Below, in pieces: positions 12,057-22,445 of a stretch of 64,000 nucleotides of DNA. The stretch comes from Alphaproteobacteria bacterium (GTDB lineage: Bacteria > Pseudomonadota > Alphaproteobacteria > Rhodobacterales > Rhodobacteraceae): positions 1 through 64,000 of the forward strand of contig JAUIHM010000001.1 in assembly GCA_030432315.1 (NCBI GenBank), read 5' to 3'. The number at the start of each line of letters is the position of its first letter. Position 1 is the first letter of the stretch. The notes under the pieces were generated by a model that ran no database searches, was not told the DNA's origin, and saw only the letters and a list, made by a program, of their open reading frames with translations. Both the position numbers and the translations under genes were made by a program.

Positions 12057-12218
12057 CCGCGATCTCTCCTTTCGGGGAGTCGTTCCCTCTACATTTCACC
12101 TCGGGGACGCGGGATGCTGGGCTTGGGGATCTGAGCGTAGAGTGCCTGCCAGAGTTTCTGGCGGGCTGTGTCTTTTGAATGGTCGTAACAGACCGAATGA
12201 TGGAACGGAGCTTGTACT

Positions 12219-12587
12219 GTGGCGCGCATAGCCGGCGTAAACATTCCGACGAACAAACGGGTGCTGATCGCACTGACATACATCCACGGCATTGGACGGT
12301 CGACGTCCGAGCAGCTGTGTGAAGCACTGGAAATTCCTGCCGACCGTCGGGTGAATGAACTGAGTGATGCGGACGTGCTCCGCATCCGTGAATACATCGA
12401 TTCCAATATCGCCGTTGAAGGCGATCTGCGCCGCGAGCGCCAGATGAACATCAAGCGTCTGATGGATCTGGGCTGCTACCGCGGCCTGCGTCACCGTCGC
12501 GGCCTGCCCGTGCGCGGTCAGCGGACCCACACCAATGCGCGCACGCGCAAGGGTCCCGCCCGTGCCATCGCCGGCAAGAAGAAATAA
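12219..12587 (+). CDS. rpsM: 30S ribosomal protein S13
   Basis: [28 protein letters not shown] start. Confidence 0.98.
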   Translation: MARIAGVNIPTNKRVLIALTYIHGIGRSTSEQLCEALEIPADRRVNELSDADVLRIREYIDSNIAVEGDLRRERQMNIKRLMDLGCYRGLRHRRGLPVRGQRTHTNARTRKGPARAIAGKKK

Positions 12588-12599
12588 GGGGATCGACCA

Positions 12600-12989
12600 G
12601 TGGCACGTGAAAAGGTGCGCGTAAAGCGCAAGGAACGCAAAAACATTTCCACCGGTGTTGCGCATGTCAATGCCAGCTTCAACAACACCAAGATCCTGAT
12701 CGCCGATGCGCAGGGCAATGCAATTGCCTGGTCCTCGGCCGGTACCATGGGCTTCAAGGGATCGCGCAAGTCGACCCCCTATGCCGCGCAGATGGCCGCC
12801 GAAGATGCCGGCAAGAAGGCCCAGGAGCACGGCGTCCGGACTCTCGAAGTCGAGGTTCAGGGACCCGGTTCCGGCCGCGAGAGCGCCCTGCGCGCCCTGA
12901 GCGCCGCCGGCTTCCAGATCACGGCAATCCGCGACGTTACGCCCATTGCCCACAACGGCTGTCGGCCTCCGAAGCGCCGTCGCGTCTGA
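12600..12989 (+). CDS. rpsK: 30S ribosomal protein S11
   Basis: [24 protein letters not shown]-like core; ends [13 protein letters not shown]-type; GTG start. Confidence 0.98.
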   Translation: MAREKVRVKRKERKNISTGVAHVNASFNNTKILIADAQGNAIAWSSAGTMGFKGSRKSTPYAAQMAAEDAGKKAQEHGVRTLEVEVQGPGSGRESALRALSAAGFQITAIRDVTPIAHNGCRPPKRRRV

Positions 12990-13104
12990 TTTCGCAGATT
13001 TCCAAAGACATCCTGCCTGAAAGGGCAGGGTGTCTCCGCTTTTTCCCTCGGGAGTGCATGGGCCACCGGATCCGGCCCGCGCACAGGAATGGAGGACCAA
13101 GGCC

Positions 13105-14124
13105 ATGACGATCCACAAGAACTGGCAGGAGCTTATCCGGCCGACTGCACTTGACATCAAGCCGGGGGCTGACCCCGAACGCCAGGCGATCGCCGTCGCG
13201 GAACCGCTGGAGCGCGGCTTCGGCCTGACCCTCGGCAACGCCCTGCGCCGTGTGCTCATGTCGTCCCTCCAGGGCGCTGCGATCACGTCGGTGCAGATCG
13301 ACGGGGTTCTGCACGAGTTTTCCTCCGTTGCCGGCGTCCGCGAAGACGTCACCGACATTGTTCTGAACCTCAAGGGCGTTGCGGTAAAAATGTCCGTTGA
13401 AGGACCGAAACGGGTGGAGATCCGGGCGACCGGTCCAGGCGTTGTCACCGCGGGTGACATTGCCGAGACCAACGGCATCGAAATTCTCAACCGTGATCAT
13501 GTGATCTGCCATCTCGATGACGGTGCGTCGCTGTTCATGGAACTGACCGTGGCGACCGGCAAGGGCTACGTGCCGGCGGACAAGAACCGTCCGGAGGACG
13601 CTCCGATCGGTCTGATTTCGGTCGATGCGCTGTTCTCGCCGATCAAGAAGGTCTCGTACAAGGTCGAGCCGACCCGCGAAGGCCAGGTTCTCGACTACGA
13701 CAAGCTGACCCTGCAGATTGAAACCGACGGTTCGATCAAATGCGATGACGCCATCGCCTTTGCCGCGCGGATCCTCCAGGATCAGCTTTCGGTGTTCGTG
13801 AACTTCGACGAACCGGAAGCCGGTGTGCGTTCGGACGAGCAGGACGATCTCGAATTCAACCCGCTGCTGCTCAAGAAGGTTGACGAACTTGAACTGTCGG
13901 TACGTTCGGCCAATTGCCTCAAGAACGACAACATCGTCTACATCGGTGATCTGATCCAGAAAACCGAAGCGGAAATGCTGCGCACGCCCAACTTCGGCCG
14001 GAAGTCCCTGAACGAAATCAAGGAAGTCCTCACCGCCATGGGTCTGCACCTCGGGATGGAAATCATCGACTGGCCGCCCGAGAACATCGAAGATCTCGCG
14101 AAGAACTACGAAGACCAGTTCTGA
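13105..14124 (+). CDS. rpoA: RNA polymerase alpha subunit
   Basis: [24 protein letters not shown]-terminal alpha-CTD; start inside ORF 13030..14124. Confidence 0.98.
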   Translation: MTIHKNWQELIRPTALDIKPGADPERQAIAVAEPLERGFGLTLGNALRRVLMSSLQGAAITSVQIDGVLHEFSSVAGVREDVTDIVLNLKGVAVKMSVEGPKRVEIRATGPGVVTAGDIAETNGIEILNRDHVICHLDDGASLFMELTVATGKGYVPADKNRPEDAPIGLISVDALFSPIKKVSYKVEPTREGQVLDYDKLTLQIETDGSIKCDDAIAFAARILQDQLSVFVNFDEPEAGVRSDEQDDLEFNPLLLKKVDELELSVRSANCLKNDNIVYIGDLIQKTEAEMLRTPNFGRKSLNEIKEVLTAMGLHLGMEIIDWPPENIEDLAKNYEDQF

Positions 14125-14133
14125 CGAAACAAG

Positions 14134-14153
14134 GGGGCGCCGAAAGGCGCCCT
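14134..14153 (+). other. Perfect GC hairpin with GAAA tetraloop between rpoA and rplQ
   Basis: gggcgcc-gaaa-ggcgccc; no T-run. Confidence 0.5.
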
Positions 14154-14232
14154 CAAGACCGGGCATTCCGCCCCAAGGAGCGCGGCCCCAACGCAGGGCG
14201 GCCAGACAAAGCAAAACCAGGAGATTTGGAAA

Positions 14233-14658
14233 ATGCGTCACGGAAACGGATACCGCAAACTCAACCGCACCCACGAGCACCGCAAGGCGATGTTCGCGAA
14301 CATGGCGTCGAGCCTGATCGAGCACGAGCAGATCAAGACCACGCTGCCCAAGGCGAAGGAACTTCGCCGGATCATCGACAAGCTGGTTACCCTCGGCAAG
14401 AAGGGCGACCTGAATTCGCGGCGCATCGCCGCCGCTCAGATCAAGCAGAACCCTGCCGTGGCAAAGCTGTTCAGCGAACTTGCGGACCGCTACAAGGATC
14501 GCCAGGGCGGTTATTCCCGCGTCCTGAAGGCCGGTTTCCGTTATGGTGACATGGCACCGATGGCGATCATCGAACTGGTCGACCGGAACCCTGAAGCCAA
14601 GGGCGCTGCCGACCGGGACCGGGTGGCCGAAGAAGAAGCGATGCTCGCCGAGGACTGA
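14233..14658 (+). CDS. rplQ: 50S ribosomal protein L17
   Basis: [34 protein letters not shown]. Confidence 0.98.
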   Translation: MRHGNGYRKLNRTHEHRKAMFANMASSLIEHEQIKTTLPKAKELRRIIDKLVTLGKKGDLNSRRIAAAQIKQNPAVAKLFSELADRYKDRQGGYSRVLKAGFRYGDMAPMAIIELVDRNPEAKGAADRDRVAEEEAMLAED

Positions 14659-14682
14659 TCCAAGGCAGGCGGAACTGACGGG

Positions 14683-14719
14683 AGCCCTGGACCGCACGCG
14701 TCCGGGGCTTTTTGTTTTT
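14683..14719 (+). terminator. Rho-independent terminator of the ribosomal protein superoperon
   Basis: agccctgga...tccggggct stem followed by tttttgttttt. Confidence 0.85.
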
Positions 14720-14738
14720 GCGGGAGGTTGTGGCAACA

Positions 14739-16091
14739 ATGGCTGATCTGTTCGACACCCGGGACGTCCGCGCAGCGCCGCAGGCGGAACCGCCGCGCGC
14801 AGCCGCGCCCGCACCGCTCGCCGACCGTCTGCGTCCTGCATCGCTGGACGAGGTGGTGGGACAGGATCACATTCTCGGCCCCGGCGGCGCACTGCCGGCA
14901 ATGATTGCGTCGGGCACACCCGGCTCGATCATTTTCTGGGGGCCGCCCGGAGTCGGCAAGACGACGATCGCCCGGCTGCTGGCCAAATCCGTCAACATGA
15001 CCTTCGTGCAGATCAGCGCGATCTTTTCCGGCGTCGCCGATCTGAAGAAGATCTTCGAGGCCGCAAAGGTGCGCAGAACCAACGGCCGCGGAACCCTGCT
15101 TTTTGTTGACGAGATTCACCGGTTCAACCGCGCACAGCAGGACGCCTTCCTGCCGCTGATGGAAGACGGCACCATCGTTCTCGTCGGCGCGACCACGGAA
15201 AATCCGTCGTTTGAACTGAACTCGGCGCTGCTGTCGCGCTCGAGCGTGCTGACCCTGCACCGGCTGGACCGCGCGGCGCTGGAACGGATCCTCGCCCGCC
15301 ATGAAGCCGGAACCGGCGAAGTCCTGCCGCTGACCCCGGCCGCACGGGAGGACCTGATCGCCTTTGCCGACGGCGACGGACGGGCGCTGCTCAACCTGGT
15401 CGAGCAGTTGCCGGCCTCCGTACCGACCCCGCTGGACGTGCCGGATCTCGCCCGTATCGTTTCCCGGCGTGCGGCGAATTACGACAAGTCCGGCGACGGG
15501 CACTACAACCTGATCTCGGCCCTGCACAAATCGGTGCGCGGATCGGACCCGGATGCGGCGCTCTACTGGTTCGCGCGGATGCTCAAGGGCGGCGAGGATC
15601 CGCGCTATCTCGCCCGGCGCCTGACCCGGATTGCCGTGGAGGACGTGGGTCTTGCCGATCCGCGCGCCCAGGGGGTTTGTCTCGAAGCCTGGCAGACCTT
15701 CGAGCGGCTCGGTTCGCCCGAGGGGGAACTGGCGCTGGCGCAGGCGGTGCTCTATCTTGCCCTCGCGCCGAAATCGAACGCGGCCTATGTGGCGTTCAAG
15801 GCGGCCATGGGCGCGGCGGAACGGACCGGCTCGCTGGTTCCGCCGCACCACATCCTCAATGCTCCGACCACCTGGATGAAAGGCCAGGGATTTGGCGCCG
15901 GCTACGTCTACGACCATGACGTGGAGGGGGCGGTGTCCGGGCAGAACTACTTCCCCGATGGAATGGACCGCGAACGGTTCTACCAGCCGACGGGACGCGG
16001 AGACGAAGTTGAAATCGGCCGGCGGCTGCAGGAACTCGCGGACATCCGCACCCGTTCGCAGAAGTCGGACCCGGATGACCCGGACCACTGA
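14739..16091 (+). CDS. rarA: Replication-associated recombination protein A (AAA+ ATPase, RarA/MgsA)
   Basis: LADRLRPASLDEVVGQDHILGPGGAL, FWGPPGVGKTTIA, LLFVDEIHRFN. Confidence 0.95.
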   Translation: MADLFDTRDVRAAPQAEPPRAAAPAPLADRLRPASLDEVVGQDHILGPGGALPAMIASGTPGSIIFWGPPGVGKTTIARLLAKSVNMTFVQISAIFSGVADLKKIFEAAKVRRTNGRGTLLFVDEIHRFNRAQQDAFLPLMEDGTIVLVGATTENPSFELNSALLSRSSVLTLHRLDRAALERILARHEAGTGEVLPLTPAAREDLIAFADGDGRALLNLVEQLPASVPTPLDVPDLARIVSRRAANYDKSGDGHYNLISALHKSVRGSDPDAALYWFARMLKGGEDPRYLARRLTRIAVEDVGLADPRAQGVCLEAWQTFERLGSPEGELALAQAVLYLALAPKSNAAYVAFKAAMGAAERTGSLVPPHHILNAPTTWMKGQGFGAGYVYDHDVEGAVSGQNYFPDGMDRERFYQPTGRGDEVEIGRRLQELADIRTRSQKSDPDDPDH

Positions 16092-16175
16092 CGAAAACCG
16101 GTGGCCGGTCGGCACTTTCGAGGCTGACGGTCACGGGCGAATGGTGTTACTGGCACCGGAACAGGAGACAGGTGC

Positions 16176-16559
16176 ATGCACACGACACTTCAGATAGCGC
16201 TCGGCGGCGCACTAGGTGCCGTCCTGCGGCACTATGTCGGGAGTTTTTTCCTGCGCTCTACCAGCGGCTTCCCCTGGGCCACGCTGACGGTAAATGTTGT
16301 GGGATCGTTCGTGATGGGGGTCGCGGCCATGTTCTTTGTTCGCCGGTCGGATCTCGGACTGCAGCATTTCGCCCCGTTCCTGATGACCGGACTGCTGGGC
16401 GGCTTCACCACGTTCTCCGCCTTTTCCCTGCAGACTTGGGAACTTGTGGAACGCGGCCGTACCGCCACCGCGTTTCTCTATGCCGGAGGTTCGGTGGTTC
16501 TGAGTGTCGCGGCCTTCGCCTCGGCGCTCCACATGCTTCGAGGATGGCTTGCATCATGA
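16176..16559 (+). CDS. crcB: Fluoride channel CrcB/Fluc
   Basis: LGAVLRHYVG...TLTVNVVGSFVMG...GGFTTFSAFSLQTWEL. Confidence 0.95.
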   Translation: MHTTLQIALGGALGAVLRHYVGSFFLRSTSGFPWATLTVNVVGSFVMGVAAMFFVRRSDLGLQHFAPFLMTGLLGGFTTFSAFSLQTWELVERGRTATAFLYAGGSVVLSVAAFASALHMLRGWLAS

Positions 16560-17602
16560 CAACCGGCGTTCAGACCGTAAACGTCACCGACGACGAAACC
16601 GACCAGCGGCTCGACCGCTGGCTCAGGCGAAAATTCCCCCAGGTCACCCAGGGCATGGTGGAAAAAATGTGCCGCCGCGGTGAAATCCGGGTCGACGGCG
16701 GCCGGGTGAAGGCGGCAACCCGCGTGCTCGCCGGCCAGCTTGTCCGCCTGCCGCCGATCCCCGACGCAGTTCGGGTGGCAGCCCCCCGTCCAAACACCAT
16801 ACGCGACGAAGACGCGCGGATGATTCAGGACTGCGTCATCTACCGCGACGACAACGTCATAGCCCTCAACAAACCGCCCGGACTCGCCGTCCAGGGCGGC
16901 AGCGGCCAGACGTTCCACGTCGATCTGCTGCTCGATGCCCTGCGGTTCGGCTCGGACTTCCGTCCCCGCCTCGTCCACCGCCTCGACCGCGACACGTCCG
17001 GCGTTCTGGTGCTCGCCCGCAACCAGCAGGCCGCCGCCGGCCTTGCGACCGCCTTTCGCGCGCGTGATGCGCAGAAGACCTACTGGGCGCTGATCGCCGG
17101 CGTGCCGTCGCCGCTCGCCGGCACGATCAGATACGGTCTGGTGAAGGCACCGGGCCATGGCCCCAACGGCGCGGGCGAGAAGATGCTGCCGGTGCATCCC
17201 GACCAGGTGTCGAAGACCGACGGCGCCAAACCCGCGACCACCGATTACGCGGTGGTCACCGCCGCCGCCAAACGCGCCGCCTGGGTGGCGCTGCGGCCGA
17301 TTACCGGACGCACCCATCAGCTTCGCGCCCACATGGCCGCCATCGGCCACCCGATCATCGGTGACGGCAAATACGGCACCAACGCCCAGGTCAACGAAGG
17401 CGACGGCTGGGGCGCACAGCTCGGTGGTGGCATCAGCCGCAAACTGCACCTGCACGCGCGCTCGCTGGTGCTCCAGCTGCCGGGCTCGCGCAGGAACCTC
17501 GTCCTGACCGCCGACATGCCCAAACACATGCGCGACACCTGGGACTTCTTTGGCTGGCGTCCCTCCGACTTCCCCGATGATCCGTTTGGAGAGCCGTCAT
17601 GA
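16556..17602 (+). CDS. RluA-family 23S rRNA pseudouridine synthase (RluC-like)
   Basis: N-terminal S4 domain; PRLVHRLDRDTSGVLVLARN catalytic motif; overlaps crcB stop. Confidence 0.93.
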   Translation: MTTGVQTVNVTDDETDQRLDRWLRRKFPQVTQGMVEKMCRRGEIRVDGGRVKAATRVLAGQLVRLPPIPDAVRVAAPRPNTIRDEDARMIQDCVIYRDDNVIALNKPPGLAVQGGSGQTFHVDLLLDALRFGSDFRPRLVHRLDRDTSGVLVLARNQQAAAGLATAFRARDAQKTYWALIAGVPSPLAGTIRYGLVKAPGHGPNGAGEKMLPVHPDQVSKTDGAKPATTDYAVVTAAAKRAAWVALRPITGRTHQLRAHMAAIGHPIIGDGKYGTNAQVNEGDGWGAQLGGGISRKLHLHARSLVLQLPGSRRNLVLTADMPKHMRDTWDFFGWRPSDFPDDPFGEPS

Positions 17603-18285
17603 GTGCGCAGCGTCTGGTCCTGTTTGACATGGACGGAACCCTGATCGACAGCCAGGATCAGATCGTCGGCTCGATGTGCTTCGCCTTCGACCGCGAGGGT
17701 CTGCCTGCGCCGTCCCGCGCCGAGATCCTCTCCATCGTCGGCCTGTCGTTGCCTGAGGCGGTGGCGCGTCTGGCACCCGGGATCGGGCCCGACCGGCACC
17801 TGCTGCTGGCCGACCATTACCGCGCCAGCTTTGCCGCGTCGCGCGAGCCGGGGCAGGCGGGATTTGTCACCGAGCTCTATCCCGGTGCGCGCGAAACGCT
17901 CGACACCCTGTTTGCATCGGCTTCAACCCTGCTCGGGGTTGCCACCGGCAAGTCCCGGCGCGGTCTCGACCATGTCTTTCAGTCGCTCGATCTCGCACGC
18001 TATTTTGTCACCTCGCAAACCTGCGACGACCACCCGTCCAAGCCGCACCCGTCGATGATCCACACATCGCTTGCCGCCACCGCCTGCGATCCGTCGCGGA
18101 CGGTGATGGTTGGCGATACAAGCTATGACATGGAGATGGCGAAGGCGGCCGGGGTGACCGCAATCGGCGTATCCTGGGGGTATCACCGCCCGGAGGTCCT
18201 GTGGGACGCCGGTGCCGACGTGGTGCTCGACAGCTTCCACGACCTCGACGGCGAACTGAACCGGCTGCTGGGGAGCGCATCATGA
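17599..18285 (+). CDS. HAD-superfamily hydrolase, phosphoglycolate phosphatase-like
   Basis: LVLFDMDGTLIDSQDQI, VGDTSYDMEMAKAAG. Confidence 0.9.
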   Translation: MSAQRLVLFDMDGTLIDSQDQIVGSMCFAFDREGLPAPSRAEILSIVGLSLPEAVARLAPGIGPDRHLLLADHYRASFAASREPGQAGFVTELYPGARETLDTLFASASTLLGVATGKSRRGLDHVFQSLDLARYFVTSQTCDDHPSKPHPSMIHTSLAATACDPSRTVMVGDTSYDMEMAKAAGVTAIGVSWGYHRPEVLWDAGADVVLDSFHDLDGELNRLLGSAS

Positions 18286-18995
18286 GTCCTGCTGTCAGAC
18301 GCCGGTTCTGGACCGGAGTTCGCGTTGAACGGGTGCCGGGGGGCTTCGGCGTGGCGCTGGACCAAAAGCCCCTGACCACGCCCGGAAAACAGCCGCTGGT
18401 GATGCCGACTGCGGCGTTCGCCGAGCGCGTCGCGGCAGAATGGGATGCCGTCGACACCGAAATCGATCCTGGACGCCTGCCATTCACAAGGGTCGCCAAT
18501 ACCGCGATCGACCGGGTGGCGCAGGTGCGTTCGGAAGTGATCGATGAACTGGTGGCCTACGGAGAAACCGATCTGATCTGCTACCGGGCGCACGAACCCG
18601 AAGAACTGCGGGAGCGGCAGATCCAGGGCTGGGACCGGTGGCTTGACTGGTCCCGCGAGGTCCTCGGCGCAGAATTGCAGGCCGTCACCGGCATCGGCTA
18701 CCGGGCACAGCCGGAGGCCGCAGTGGCAGCATTGCGCCGCGAGGTTTCCAATCATGATCCGTTTGAACTCGTACCGCTGCACGATCTGGTGACACTCTCC
18801 GGGTCGCTGGTCCTCGGCCTCGCGGTCTCGCGCCGCGCCCTCGGCGCCGCGGCGGCCTGGCCGCTTTCCCGGATCGACGAGGAATGGCAGGAGGAACAGT
18901 GGGGGCGTGACGACTGGGCCGACTCGGTCGCTGCGCAGAAGCGCGACCAGTTTCTGTTCGCGGAGACGGCGCTGGAGTGCCTGCGCAACCGCTAG
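18282..18995 (+). CDS. ATP12-family F1-ATPase assembly chaperone
   Basis: RRFWTGVRVERVPGGFGVALDQKPLTTPGKQPL; AEWDAV; ATP12 family pattern. Confidence 0.9.
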   Translation: MSPAVRRRFWTGVRVERVPGGFGVALDQKPLTTPGKQPLVMPTAAFAERVAAEWDAVDTEIDPGRLPFTRVANTAIDRVAQVRSEVIDELVAYGETDLICYRAHEPEELRERQIQGWDRWLDWSREVLGAELQAVTGIGYRAQPEAAVAALRREVSNHDPFELVPLHDLVTLSGSLVLGLAVSRRALGAAAAWPLSRIDEEWQEEQWGRDDWADSVAAQKRDQFLFAETALECLRNR

Positions 18996-19075
18996 GGCGC
19001 CGCGGCGAACAGTCTTGCCCGGTCGCCCTCCACGCGGGTAGTTGAAAGCGCAGGAACCGGGATCGTGTGCCGGCG

Positions 19076-19606
19076 CTACCTCTGCACCACCACCCGACTG
19101 TGCCGCGTCCAGTTCCGCAGAATCCAGGTCAGATCTTCGCGCCGAAAGGCGATGCAGCCTTCGGTCTGATGCCGGGGCTTGCGCCAGACATGCAGGAAGA
19201 TCGCACTGCCTTTCCCCGGCTTTACCGGGTCGCGGTTGAAATCGAGCACCGCGATCAGGTCATAGAGCGGATCGGCCCGGCGCAGAGTCTCGTGTGAAAA
19301 CCCGTGCGGCCGTTTCACCTGACTGTTGTAGGCAGGGTCTTTCGGGTCGTCGGACCAGCCGTCGGTCAGTCCGATCCGGGTGGATGACCCAAAAATTGTC
19401 GGTATCGGTAGGGTACCGGATGGGTACGGGTTGGGTATCCGATCGCCGCGCCATTTTACCGCCTCGATGCGGTGGATTCCGGCCGGTGTAACCCCGTCGC
19501 CCTCCCCCTGTTTGATGCCGATGCCGCCCCGTCCAACCGAACAGGGCAGTGACCGCCTCATATAGCGGGCACCCCAGTTTCCAACCACCAGATCATGTGG
19601 TTTCAC
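19076..19606 (-). CDS. L,D-transpeptidase (YkuD-like) family protein
   Basis: GARYMRRSLPCSVGRGGIGIKQGEGDGVTPAG...; FLHVWR...TEGCIAFRREDL; GTG start overlapping ribA stop. Confidence 0.8.
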   Translation of the reverse strand: MKPHDLVVGNWGARYMRRSLPCSVGRGGIGIKQGEGDGVTPAGIHRIEAVKWRGDRIPNPYPSGTLPIPTIFGSSTRIGLTDGWSDDPKDPAYNSQVKRPHGFSHETLRRADPLYDLIAVLDFNRDPVKPGKGSAIFLHVWRKPRHQTEGCIAFRREDLTWILRNWTRHSRVVVQR

Positions 19607-20694
19607 AGCAGATGACCGCTCTTCTTCGCTTTGGTGTTCAGGTAGCCGTCGTTCTCCGGCGTGCGGCCGACCCGAAGCGGCACCCGCTCCACCACCTCCA
19701 GCCCGCAACCGTTCATCCGGTCCACTTTCGCCGGGTTGTTTGTCATCAGCCGAACTTTTGAAAATCCCATTCGTTTCAATATGTTGTCGCCAATCCTGAA
19801 GTCCCGTTCGTCGTCCTCGAAACCCAGACGGTGGTTCGCCTCAACCGTGTCAAAGCCCTGATCCTGCAACGAATAGGCCCGCATCTTGTTCGCCAGCCCG
19901 ATCCCGCGCCCTTCCTGGTTCAGATAAAGCAGCACACCCGCTCCCTCTGCCCCGATCTGCGCCATCGCCGCCCTCAACTGCGGCCCGCAGTCGCACTTGA
20001 GCGACCCCATCAGATCGCCGGTAAAACACGCCGAATGCAGTCGGCACAGTACCGGCGCCGACCGGTCCGGCGCCCCGACCTCAACGGCGTAATGTTCCTC
20101 GCTGCCATCCAATGGTCTGAAAACACGCACTTTTCCAATGTCCGAGATTTGCAGGGGAACCCGTGCCGCCGCTACCTCGCGCAGGTCCGGAGCGCCACCA
20201 TGTGCCGCCGGATCGCCGGCCTCAACCAAGCTCAGCCCTCCGGTGCCGGCGAGATCCAGCGCGGTTTCCCGCCCCATCCGCACGAGCACCGCGGCCGGCA
20301 GCAGCCGCGCCTGACGGCACAGCGCAATCGCCGCCCGATGCAGCCCCGCCTCACCTTCGCGCAGGGAGAAATAGGGCCCCTTCATCGGATGCGCCAGGTC
20401 CGCCGACGGATCCGCCGATGCCCGAATCCAGTCCAGAGTGGCATCCGCCGGTACCTCGACCCGGGCGAGATCTCCATCGTATGCCCTTGCTTTCAGGGTG
20501 TTTGCCCGGCGGGCCGTCAGGGCCATCTCCGGGTGGCCCAACCTGCGCAGGTCTGCCAGTCGGTCGCGGGCCGCCGTTTCGGCTGCCAGAACCACCGCTG
20601 CTTCAGTGTCCGACATCAGAATGACCGGCGCCCCCATCCGCAGATCGGACCGCGCCCGGGCGAGGCGCTCCAGCGCAGACAGCCGCAAACTCAT
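19603..20694 (-). CDS. ribA: GTP cyclohydrolase II
   Basis: LCRLHSACFTGDLMGSLKCDCGPQL...YLNQEGRGIGLANKMRAY; GCHII zinc/catalytic motifs. Confidence 0.93.
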   Translation of the reverse strand: MSLRLSALERLARARSDLRMGAPVILMSDTEAAVVLAAETAARDRLADLRRLGHPEMALTARRANTLKARAYDGDLARVEVPADATLDWIRASADPSADLAHPMKGPYFSLREGEAGLHRAAIALCRQARLLPAAVLVRMGRETALDLAGTGGLSLVEAGDPAAHGGAPDLREVAAARVPLQISDIGKVRVFRPLDGSEEHYAVEVGAPDRSAPVLCRLHSACFTGDLMGSLKCDCGPQLRAAMAQIGAEGAGVLLYLNQEGRGIGLANKMRAYSLQDQGFDTVEANHRLGFEDDERDFRIGDNILKRMGFSKVRLMTNNPAKVDRMNGCGLEVVERVPLRVGRTPENDGYLNTKAKKSGHLL

Positions 20695-20852
20695 GCCATT
20701 CCCTTCCGGTTCACGAGGCGCATCTGTTAGCCGTTTCCCCAAAGATTTGAAACAATGATCGCCTGCCGGACACACTCACGTGAGCCCCGCGGCTGGAATA
20801 TTGCATGAAGCAGAGATGACCAACAGCTAGCGCTAAAACAGGAGCTGAAATC

Positions 20853-21539
20853 ATGAGTGTTGTCAAAAAAATCCTGATGGTCGACGACGATGCGGACCTC
20901 CGCGAAGCGTTGGCGGATCAACTGGTTCTGACGGAGGAGTTTGATGTCTTCGAGGCCGGCGACGGGGCCGAGGGTCTCGCACGGGCCAAGGAACAGCACT
21001 ACGACCTGGTAATCCTCGACGTCGGCCTGCCGGACATGGACGGCCGGGAACTCTGCCGACTGCTGCGCAAACAGGGGGTCAAGAGCCCCGTGCTGATGCT
21101 TACGGGGCATGTGACCGACAGCGACCAGATCCTGGGCCTCGACGCGGGAGCCAACGACTATATTTCAAAGCCGTTCAAGCTGCCTGTGCTTCTGGCCCGC
21201 ATTCGGGCGCAGCTGCGCCAGCATGAGCAGTCCGAAGACGCGGTGTTTGGCGTAGGACCCTATACTTTCAAGCCTGCGGCCAAGCTGCTGCTGGATGAGG
21301 CGGACAAGAAAATCCGGCTGACGGAAAAGGAAACAAACATCCTCAAGTTCCTGTACCGCGCCAACAGCGGAGTGGTTGCCCGCGATGTCCTGCTGCATGA
21401 GGTCTGGGGTTACAATGCCGGGGTGACCACCCACACACTGGAAACGCACATTTACCGGCTGCGGCAGAAAATCGAACCCGATCCGTCCAATGCGAGAATA
21501 CTTGTGACCGAACCGGGTGGATACCGGCTGGTGGCCTGA
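20853..21539 (+). CDS. cenR: OmpR-family response regulator, CenR-like
   Basis: LMVDDDADLREAL, LVILDVGLPDMDGREL; winged helix ARDVLLHEVWGYNAGVTTHTLETHIYRLRQKIE; resembles alphaproteobacterial CenR. Confidence 0.75.
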   Translation: MSVVKKILMVDDDADLREALADQLVLTEEFDVFEAGDGAEGLARAKEQHYDLVILDVGLPDMDGRELCRLLRKQGVKSPVLMLTGHVTDSDQILGLDAGANDYISKPFKLPVLLARIRAQLRQHEQSEDAVFGVGPYTFKPAAKLLLDEADKKIRLTEKETNILKFLYRANSGVVARDVLLHEVWGYNAGVTTHTLETHIYRLRQKIEPDPSNARILVTEPGGYRLVA

Positions 21540-21656
21540 GGGCTTTCCGCCCTTAGGCGGGATTTGGCTGTCGGCGCCTTCGCCCCTGGCGCCACTTGCT
21601 GCTTGTGATCGATGGCTCCGCTGCTAAAACTACCGCGCGGCAACCCCGGAGCTTCG

Positions 21657-22445
21657 ATGGCACTCACAGTCTGTACCTGGAACATCAACTCGGTGCGCCT
21701 GCGGGAACCGATCGTGCTGAAGCTGCTGCAGGAGGAGGCGCCGGATATCCTTTGCCTGCAGGAAACCAAGTGTCCCGTCGACAAGTTTCCGTATGATGCC
21801 TTTCGCGCGCTTGGCTACCAGCATGTCATTGTTCGTGGCCAGAAGGGTTATAACGGCGTGTCGATACTTTCCCGCGTTCCGGTAGAGGACGCGGGCTCGC
21901 ACGATTTCTGTGAAAAGGGCGATGCGCGGCATGTGGCCGTCCGCACCGGATCCGGCCTGACGATCCACAATTTCTACGTACCGGCCGGCGGTGACATTCC
22001 GGATGTGGCGCTCAATGAGAAATTCGCGCACAAGCTCAACTTTCTTCGGGAAATGCAGGAGTGGTTTCGTGCCGAGCCTCCGAGGAACGCGGTTCTGGTC
22101 GGCGACCTCAACATCGCGCCGCGTGAAGATGACGTGTGGAACCACAGGCAGCTTCTCAAGGTCGTTTCGCACACTCCGGTAGAGGTGGAACAACTGACCC
22201 TCACCCAAGGGGCGGGTGCATGGGTCGACATCACCCGCCGGGACATCCCCGAGGGCCCGCTTTTTTCCTGGTGGTCCTACCGAAGTCCGGATTGGAATGC
22301 CGCCGACAAGGGACGCAGGCTGGATCACATATGGGCGACTCCGGACGTGGTGGACCGGTCCGGCGGCAGCCGCATTGCACGGCACGTCCGCGGATGGGAG
22401 AAACCGAGCGACCATGCTCCGGTTTTCGCAGAGTTTGACGTATGA
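21657..22445 (+). CDS. xthA: Exodeoxyribonuclease III (AP endonuclease)
   Basis: TVCTWNINSVRLR...DILCLQETK; VGDLNIAP; SDHAPVFAEF. Confidence 0.93.
   Translation: MALTVCTWNINSVRLREPIVLKLLQEEAPDILCLQETKCPVDKFPYDAFRALGYQHVIVRGQKGYNGVSILSRVPVEDAGSHDFCEKGDARHVAVRTGSGLTIHNFYVPAGGDIPDVALNEKFAHKLNFLREMQEWFRAEPPRNAVLVGDLNIAPREDDVWNHRQLLKVVSHTPVEVEQLTLTQGAGAWVDITRRDIPEGPLFSWWSYRSPDWNAADKGRRLDHIWATPDVVDRSGGSRIARHVRGWEKPSDHAPVFAEFDV

Noticed and set aside
12937-14919. 660-aa minus-strand ORF antisense to rpoA-rplQ
   Set aside because: Mirror frame of conserved genes, crosses the terminator at 14683-14719, no domain motifs.
16092-16175. Possible fluoride riboswitch upstream of crcB (ggcgaatggtgttactgg)
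   Set aside because: Slight resemblance to the GGCGATGG start, but the required GAUG core and downstream CUGAUG pseudoknot segment are not present.
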